Of a stretch of DNA of 64,000 nt, positions 59,686-64,000 are shown one piece after another. Both the position numbers and the translations under genes were made by a program. The first letter of the stretch is position 1; every line of letters begins with the position of its first letter. The stretch is from Armatimonadota bacterium. GTDB taxonomy: Bacteria; Armatimonadota; Armatimonadia; Armatimonadales; Capsulimonadaceae. The notes beneath the pieces are model-generated. The model made no database searches, was not told where the DNA came from, and saw only the letters and a program-made list of their open reading frames with translations. The stretch spans positions 85,411 through 149,410 of the forward strand of contig JANXMY010000150.1 of NCBI GenBank assembly GCA_025354405.1, read 5' to 3'.

Positions 59686-61575
59686 ATGACCGTTGTTCTG
59701 CCCGCCGGCGGCAAACGCAAGGAGTTGGGACATCTATTGCTGCAGCAGGGACTGCTGACTGAGGCGCAGCTTGCTACCGCGTTGGCTTGCCAGCAGCAAA
59801 GTGGGCAAGCGCTGGGCCAGGTGCTGGTCGAGATGTCCCTGGTCGGCGAAGAAGACATCACCCGTGCCCGAGCGGCCCAGGTAGATGCCGCATATGTTGT
59901 GATGTCTGACGTTACAGTTGATAGCTCGGCACTGCCACTGATCTCTGCCGCTGTCGCTCACAAGTATTTGATTTTACCTGTTGGGAAAACCCCGGATGGC
60001 ACCCTGCGGATTATTGTCTCGGCATGGAATGCCCGGGTCATGGATATTGCGCACAAGATTGCATCGGCCCACCGCCTACGGATAGCCCCGGCGATCGCAT
60101 CCGAAGGGCCGCTTCGCGCTTCCATTGAGCAATGGTATGGTCCGCCGCCGCGTGCCGGAGCGCATGTGGAAGCCCCCCGGACGGCGGCCGCGCATAGCAG
60201 CCAGATTCCGCTGCAGGCCGCCTGCGGTCCAAGTGCTTTTCCAGTGATTATCACAACTGCACCGGTGATGCCGCCGGCCTACAGCGGCCCGGATCGGCGG
60301 GCCTCGGAAGTCTTCGCAGGGGCACTTTCCCCTGGTTTCGCCGGTTCGCATGATGGCAACATCGACGCTCTGGAAGTGATGGGGATTGACCAGCCCGTCG
60401 TCATTCAGTTCGTCAATCGTATTCTTTCCGATGCAATTGCCCGTGGGGCAAGCGATATCCATTTCGAGCCAAGACGGGAGTCACTCGAAATTCGCTTTCG
60501 CCTGGACGGCACATTGCGCCATATCGACAGTATTCGCCGGGAGTTCCAGCCTGCCTGCTGCTCTCGAATTAAGATCATGGCCGAGATGAATATCGCGGAG
60601 CGCCGCCTGCCGCAAGATGGCCGCCTCTCAGTCACCTCTGAGGGTCGTACGGTGGATATGCGTGTGTCGTCGCTGCCAACTCAGTACGGCGAGTCGCTGG
60701 TCCTGCGCATTCTGGACAAAAGCGGCGTCCGTCCGAACCTGAGTCAGCTTGGTTTTTCGCCGCCAAATCTTCGCGCCTTGCAAAGCCTGGTCCGCAAACC
60801 TCACGGCATCGTGCTGGCGACCGGGCCGACCGGCTCGGGTAAGACAACAACTCTCTACAGTGCGATTCAGGAGATACATACACCTGATGTCAACATCATC
60901 ACGGTGGAGGACCCCATCGAGTATGAGCTGGACGGTATTCGCCAGTCGAATGTCAATGAGAAGGCGGGCCTGACTTTCGCGCGCCAGCTGCGGGCGATTC
61001 TGCGCCAGGACCCGGATGTCATTTACATCGGCGAAATTCGGGACAGCGAGACCGCTGAGATTGCCTTCCGGGCCGCTCTCACCGGCCATCTCGTGTTTTC
61101 CAGTCTGCACTGCAACGACGCCGCCGGGGCGGTGACACGCCTGCTCAACATGGGGATGGATCCCTTCCTGGTCGCCTCTTCGGTCGTCGGTATTCTCGCC
61201 CAGCGGCTGGTGCGTAAAGTGTGTACGCACTGCGCCCGTCCGTTTCTCCCGACCGAGATAGAGCTTATGGCGTTCGGCATCGACACGGACTCCCCGGCTT
61301 ACCACTCCGCCCGTTTCCTGATGGGAAGCGGCTGCGATGTCTGCGGCGGAACAGGCTACAAAGGCCGCTGCAGTATTCAGGAGCTGCTGGTCATGGACGA
61401 TACGATCCGTGCGCTGACTTTGGCTCGTACTCCTTCCCATAAAATCCAGCAGTCGGCTCTGGAGCGCGGGATGATCACAATGCGCCAGGACGCCGCTATG
61501 AAGATCATGCAGGGTATCACGACGTTCGAAGAAGCCCAGAAGCGGGTCTATGTGGAGGAGCATGGGGAGGAGTGA
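59686..61575 (+). CDS. GspE/PulE/PilB-type secretion ATPase
   Basis: 629 residues. The N-terminal MshEN-type domain (KELGHLLLQQGLLTEAQLAT, about 1-160) may bind cyclic-di-GMP. A variable linker follows. The ATPase core has Walker A ATGPTGSGKTTTLYSAI (about residue 382), the Asp box VEDPIEYELDGI, Walker B DPDVIYIGEIRD and the His box TGHLVFSSLHCNDA. Two CxxC pairs (KVCTHCARPF, GCDVCGGTGYKG) form the zinc site. It powers pilus or pseudopilus assembly, which fits the DUF1559 pseudopilin-like proteins in the window. GAGGAG precedes the ATG. Confidence 0.95.
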   Translation: MTVVLPAGGKRKELGHLLLQQGLLTEAQLATALACQQQSGQALGQVLVEMSLVGEEDITRARAAQVDAAYVVMSDVTVDSSALPLISAAVAHKYLILPVGKTPDGTLRIIVSAWNARVMDIAHKIASAHRLRIAPAIASEGPLRASIEQWYGPPPRAGAHVEAPRTAAAHSSQIPLQAACGPSAFPVIITTAPVMPPAYSGPDRRASEVFAGALSPGFAGSHDGNIDALEVMGIDQPVVIQFVNRILSDAIARGASDIHFEPRRESLEIRFRLDGTLRHIDSIRREFQPACCSRIKIMAEMNIAERRLPQDGRLSVTSEGRTVDMRVSSLPTQYGESLVLRILDKSGVRPNLSQLGFSPPNLRALQSLVRKPHGIVLATGPTGSGKTTTLYSAIQEIHTPDVNIITVEDPIEYELDGIRQSNVNEKAGLTFARQLRAILRQDPDVIYIGEIRDSETAEIAFRAALTGHLVFSSLHCNDAAGAVTRLLNMGMDPFLVASSVVGILAQRLVRKVCTHCARPFLPTEIELMAFGIDTDSPAYHSARFLMGSGCDVCGGTGYKGRCSIQELLVMDDTIRALTLARTPSHKIQQSALERGMITMRQDAAMKIMQGITTFEEAQKRVYVEEHGEE

Positions 61576-61595
61576 GGCGACGATTAAAGGAAGGT

Positions 61596-61624
61596 TTGTT
61601 TCCAGCGGCAAAACGGGGTAAAAT
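61596..61624 (+). promoter_or_regulatory. Promoter of the ThiE/TenI gene, near-leaderless
   Basis: TTGTTT (61596-61601), 17-nt spacer, TAAAAT (61619-61624); ATG at 61634. No ribosome site and no room for a TPP riboswitch. Confidence 0.7.
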
Positions 61625-61633
61625 ATCTTTGTC

Positions 61634-62323
61634 ATGCCTAACCTACACCTCAATCCGCCGAGCAGTATGCCGAGGCCCAGTTTAACCCTTGTGACCGGGC
61701 GGACACTGTACCGGCCCCGTACGGAACCGAAGGCCGACCCGCTTTCGCTGGTTGAAGCGGCGATCGCCGGGGGCGTGAATATCGTTCAGCTTCGAGTTCG
61801 TTCGACCTCCGTCGATGATCTGGCGCTGTTCGCGATCGCGCTGCGGCTGCGAGAGATGACGGCCGGGCAGGCGAAGTTTATCGTGACTGGGGATCTGGAG
61901 CTGGCGGAAAAATGCCATGCTGACGGCGTCCTTCTGACAGAGAGGCCGTACAAGCCGTCCGATGCGCGGGCGTTCCTGCGGGCCTCAGGGGAGGCGCTGG
62001 TTGGCTCGTTTGCACACACGGTGCCAGGAGCGGCGCGAGCCGAGCGCGGCGGGGCGGACTATGTCCAGGTCGGTCCGGCATTCGATGCCGACGCTCCCGG
62101 CGAGGGGCTGGCACTCCTGCGGAAGATCAAAGATGCGGTTCAGGTGCCGGTGGTAGCGTTCGGGGGTATCCAGACCCCTGCCGATGTGGCGGACTGTCTG
62201 CGGGCCGGCGCGGATGGTGTCGCCGTCACGGATGCCGTGACGCAGGCTCCCGATCCCCAGGCCGCTGCTGCCAGCCTGCGGGCGGCGATGGACGCCGCCT
62301 GGCGTGCGCTTTACGGAGTGTAA
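61634..62323 (+). CDS. ThiE/TenI-family protein (thiamine phosphate synthase-like)
   Basis: 229 residues with the TIM-barrel fold of thiamine phosphate synthase: LVEAAIAGGVNIVQLRVRST, KFIVTGDLELAEKCHADGVL, GSFAHTVPGAARAERGGADY, VQVGPAFDADAPG, VPVVAFGGI, GADGVAVTDAV. Several ThiE residues are altered: QLREK is QLRVR, HLGQ is LLTE, and the GPIFPTxTK loop is GPAFDADAPGEG. It may be a TenI-like thiazole tautomerase or a diverged relative rather than a true ThiE. The absence of a TPP riboswitch agrees with this. No other thiamine gene is near. Confidence 0.75.
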   Translation: MPNLHLNPPSSMPRPSLTLVTGRTLYRPRTEPKADPLSLVEAAIAGGVNIVQLRVRSTSVDDLALFAIALRLREMTAGQAKFIVTGDLELAEKCHADGVLLTERPYKPSDARAFLRASGEALVGSFAHTVPGAARAERGGADYVQVGPAFDADAPGEGLALLRKIKDAVQVPVVAFGGIQTPADVADCLRAGADGVAVTDAVTQAPDPQAAAASLRAAMDAAWRALYGV

Positions 62324-62362
62324 AGTGACAACTCTTCGGAAACCGATTAGTTTTCCATTTTC

Positions 62363-62392
62363 TTGACGAAACCGTCTCCCCTGTGATATTAT
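62363..62392 (+). promoter_or_regulatory. Promoter of the phosphodiester glycosidase gene, near-leaderless
   Basis: TTGACG (62363-62368), 18-nt spacer, TATTAT (62387-62392); ATG at 62398, 5 nt later. Confidence 0.75.
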
Positions 62393-62397
62393 AAGTT

Positions 62398-63864
62398 ATG
62401 CGCTTCTTCCCCATCTTATTGGCATGTGTCCTAGCCTGCCCCCTCCTTCCCGTCTCGGCTGCGGCAAAAAAACATCACCACGCAAGCTCTGCTTTGCTTC
62501 AGGCGCAGGGCCAGCACCGGATCCGGCTGGCCGCAAAGCAAAAGAAAGAGTGGCGTCAGCATCTCGTCAAGCTGAAAGAGCTGCCGCACTCAGAGCGCAT
62601 TGCGGAGAAGCGTCATGAACGCAAATGGCAGCGTAAGCACGACGCCAAAGTGGATGCGATGCAGGCTGCACACGAAGCGAAGATCGCGCAAAATCGGGCT
62701 GCGGTACGGCAGGCAAAACGTGATGCATTGAGGCAGCAGCGCATTGCAAAGCTGGCGTCGCATCGGCATCATCATGCCCCTCAAGCCGTCGCTTCTCGGC
62801 CCAAGCTTCATCCTGCGTCGGCTATCCGTGTCACGGCGCACCACGCGCGGATCCAACAGGCTTCGGCGCATGCGCAGAACGTTGCGGCGGAGCGAGCTGC
62901 GCACCGGGAGAATGCTGCTGTCCATCAAAAGCAGGCACAGATACGTGTGCAAAAGCGTCTGGCAAACCGCGCCCTGCATATGGCAAATATCCGGGCGGCT
63001 TATCAGGCACATTCGGCTAATCTGTCGGCGGCGCACAATGCCCGTGTCGCTGCCGAGCGTTCCCACTGGATTGCGCTGCATGGCGACGGCAGCGGCGGCT
63101 CAAGCATCCATTTTTGGCAGACGGCTGCGGCGGGAGTTCCGGTCAAAGTTATCTCGGTCAACTTGAATGACCCGAACGTCAAAGTTTCCGCCGTCATGGC
63201 GCGGCACGGGAATGGAACTTCTGAACCGTTCCGTCAGATGATCGACCGGGCGCAGCCGAATGTGGCTGTCACGGGGACGTTTTTCTCGCTGGACGACTTG
63301 CAGCCGGTCGGAGATATCGTGATCGACGGCAGCCTGGTCCACTTCGGCGGCATGGGAACGGCTCTGTGCATCACGCCAGGAAACCATGCCGACATGGTGA
63401 CCTGTGAATGGGGACGGCACCATGATTGGAGCCCCTATGATTTCGTGGTCGCCTGCGGCCCGCGCCTGCTCAGCCGGGGCCGGGTAGTCCTGGACCCACA
63501 CTCGGAGCGGTTCCATGACAAACATATGCTGGCTCCGAACTCCCGGATCGCGGTGGGAATTACTCCTGGAAATACGCTCTTTTTCGTGATGACCCACGAG
63601 CCGATCTATTTAGGGCGACTGGCCCGCGTCATGCAGTCTCTGGGGGCGAAAGAAGCCATGAATCTGGATGCGGGAACCAGTACCGGTTTCTACTACAACG
63701 GGGCAACCCTTGCGCGCCCGGGCCGGAAGCTAACTAACATGATCGTGGTTTACGGTCGCCGGGACCGTTACGAGCGGGCTCTGGATCAGCTTGTTCCGGC
63801 AGCGTATCACCGGTCGGAGGCGCGTCAGCGCGGACAGATCTCGTCGGCTCTGGTTCGTCCGTAG
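62398..63864 (+). CDS. Phosphodiester glycosidase (NAGPA-domain) family exported protein
   Basis: 488 residues. A signal peptide ([20 protein letters not shown]) is followed by about 205 residues of Ala/Arg/His/Lys/Gln-rich predicted helix. The NAGPA/PF09992 domain (about 245-465) follows: [80 protein letters not shown]. Family members cleave sugar phosphodiesters, for example in wall polymers. The long basic helix may bind the anionic envelope. The next gene, alr, overlaps by 1 nt, suggesting cotranscription. Confidence 0.87.
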   Translation: MRFFPILLACVLACPLLPVSAAAKKHHHASSALLQAQGQHRIRLAAKQKKEWRQHLVKLKELPHSERIAEKRHERKWQRKHDAKVDAMQAAHEAKIAQNRAAVRQAKRDALRQQRIAKLASHRHHHAPQAVASRPKLHPASAIRVTAHHARIQQASAHAQNVAAERAAHRENAAVHQKQAQIRVQKRLANRALHMANIRAAYQAHSANLSAAHNARVAAERSHWIALHGDGSGGSSIHFWQTAAAGVPVKVISVNLNDPNVKVSAVMARHGNGTSEPFRQMIDRAQPNVAVTGTFFSLDDLQPVGDIVIDGSLVHFGGMGTALCITPGNHADMVTCEWGRHHDWSPYDFVVACGPRLLSRGRVVLDPHSERFHDKHMLAPNSRIAVGITPGNTLFFVMTHEPIYLGRLARVMQSLGAKEAMNLDAGTSTGFYYNGATLARPGRKLTNMIVVYGRRDRYERALDQLVPAAYHRSEARQRGQISSALVRP

Positions 63865-64000
63865 TGCCGCCGAGTTTGCCGCCACGGGCCTGGGCTGAGA
63901 TCGATGCGGGGGCTCTGGCGCATAACATCGCCCTGCTGCGCCGCCGCTTCGCTCCGGCCCGGATCATGGCAGTCGTTAAAGCTGATGCCTACGGGCACGG
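63864..64000 (+). CDS. alr: Alanine racemase, N-terminal fragment (runs off window)
   Basis: GTG at 63864 overlaps the preceding stop (TAGTG). It encodes [20 protein letters not shown] followed by [21 protein letters not shown]. WAEIDxxAxxHN and [10 protein letters not shown], with the PLP lysine, are diagnostic of alanine racemase, which makes D-Ala for peptidoglycan. The remaining sequence lies outside the window. Confidence 0.93.
   Translation, partial: MPPSLPPRAWAEIDAGALAHNIALLRRRFAPARIMAVVKADAYGH

Overview
The window looks like a chromosomal segment from a GC-rich, non-model bacterium. It is most consistent with Armatimonadota (a Capsulimonas-like lineage), although I have no marker-gene tree to prove this. 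The pointers are two DUF1559-type prepilin-like proteins carrying the [20 protein letters not shown] leader, a PEP-CTERM protein, a murJ-fhaA neighbourhood, a FliK-like/FlhB-C-like gene pair without flagellar genes, an Arg/Asn/Gly-rich extension on Rho, a VHL-type beta domain on an S9 peptidase, and frequent promoters whose -10 box sits 5-9 nt from the start codon.

Layout. 0-8 kb: a truncated GH95 fucosidase, a decayed IS3-type transposase, an ABC-2 permease, a GH2 beta-mannosidase and an MFS transporter, separated by large palindromic repeats. 8-26 kb: housekeeping and stress genes (signal peptidase I, hpt, rho, bifunctional nuclease, dps, greA, lysS) mixed with signalling genes (PAS/GAF protein, histidine kinase, membrane HATPase protein) and envelope genes (lipoproteins, SGNH hydrolase, a large YncE/alkaline phosphatase protein behind a clear Pho box). 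26-38 kb: two DUF1559 proteins, tyrS, an ECF sigma/ZAS anti-sigma pair, rpsF-ssb, a LacI regulator, a PAS-SpoIIE phosphatase and a PAS-GAF-GGDEF diguanylate cyclase.

38-44.5 kb is a decaying accessory zone. It holds a broken alpha/beta hydrolase, a frameshifted and truncated zinc alcohol dehydrogenase, a DUF2231 remnant, an ankyrin pseudogene and an amber-interrupted small gene. Intact SRPBCC, DUF4142, DHH phosphoesterase and DUF2227 genes and one CAU tRNA lie among them.

44.5-64 kb: DAHP synthase, a PEP-CTERM protein, murJ (with an unusual coiled-coil insertion), fhaA and a coupled 32-residue membrane peptide, the FliK-like/FlhB-C-like pair, a Tat-exported S9 peptidase-VHL fusion, an aldo/keto reductase lacking usual catalytic residues, Smr and DUF192 proteins, ftsH, a type II/IV secretion ATPase, a ThiE/TenI protein, a phosphodiester glycosidase and the start of an alanine racemase.

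The genes suggest envelope and peptidoglycan control (murJ, fhaA, alr, lepB, ftsH), phosphate-starvation response, extensive PAS-based signalling, and dispersed palindromic elements that sit at gene ends and in one case inside a coding sequence.
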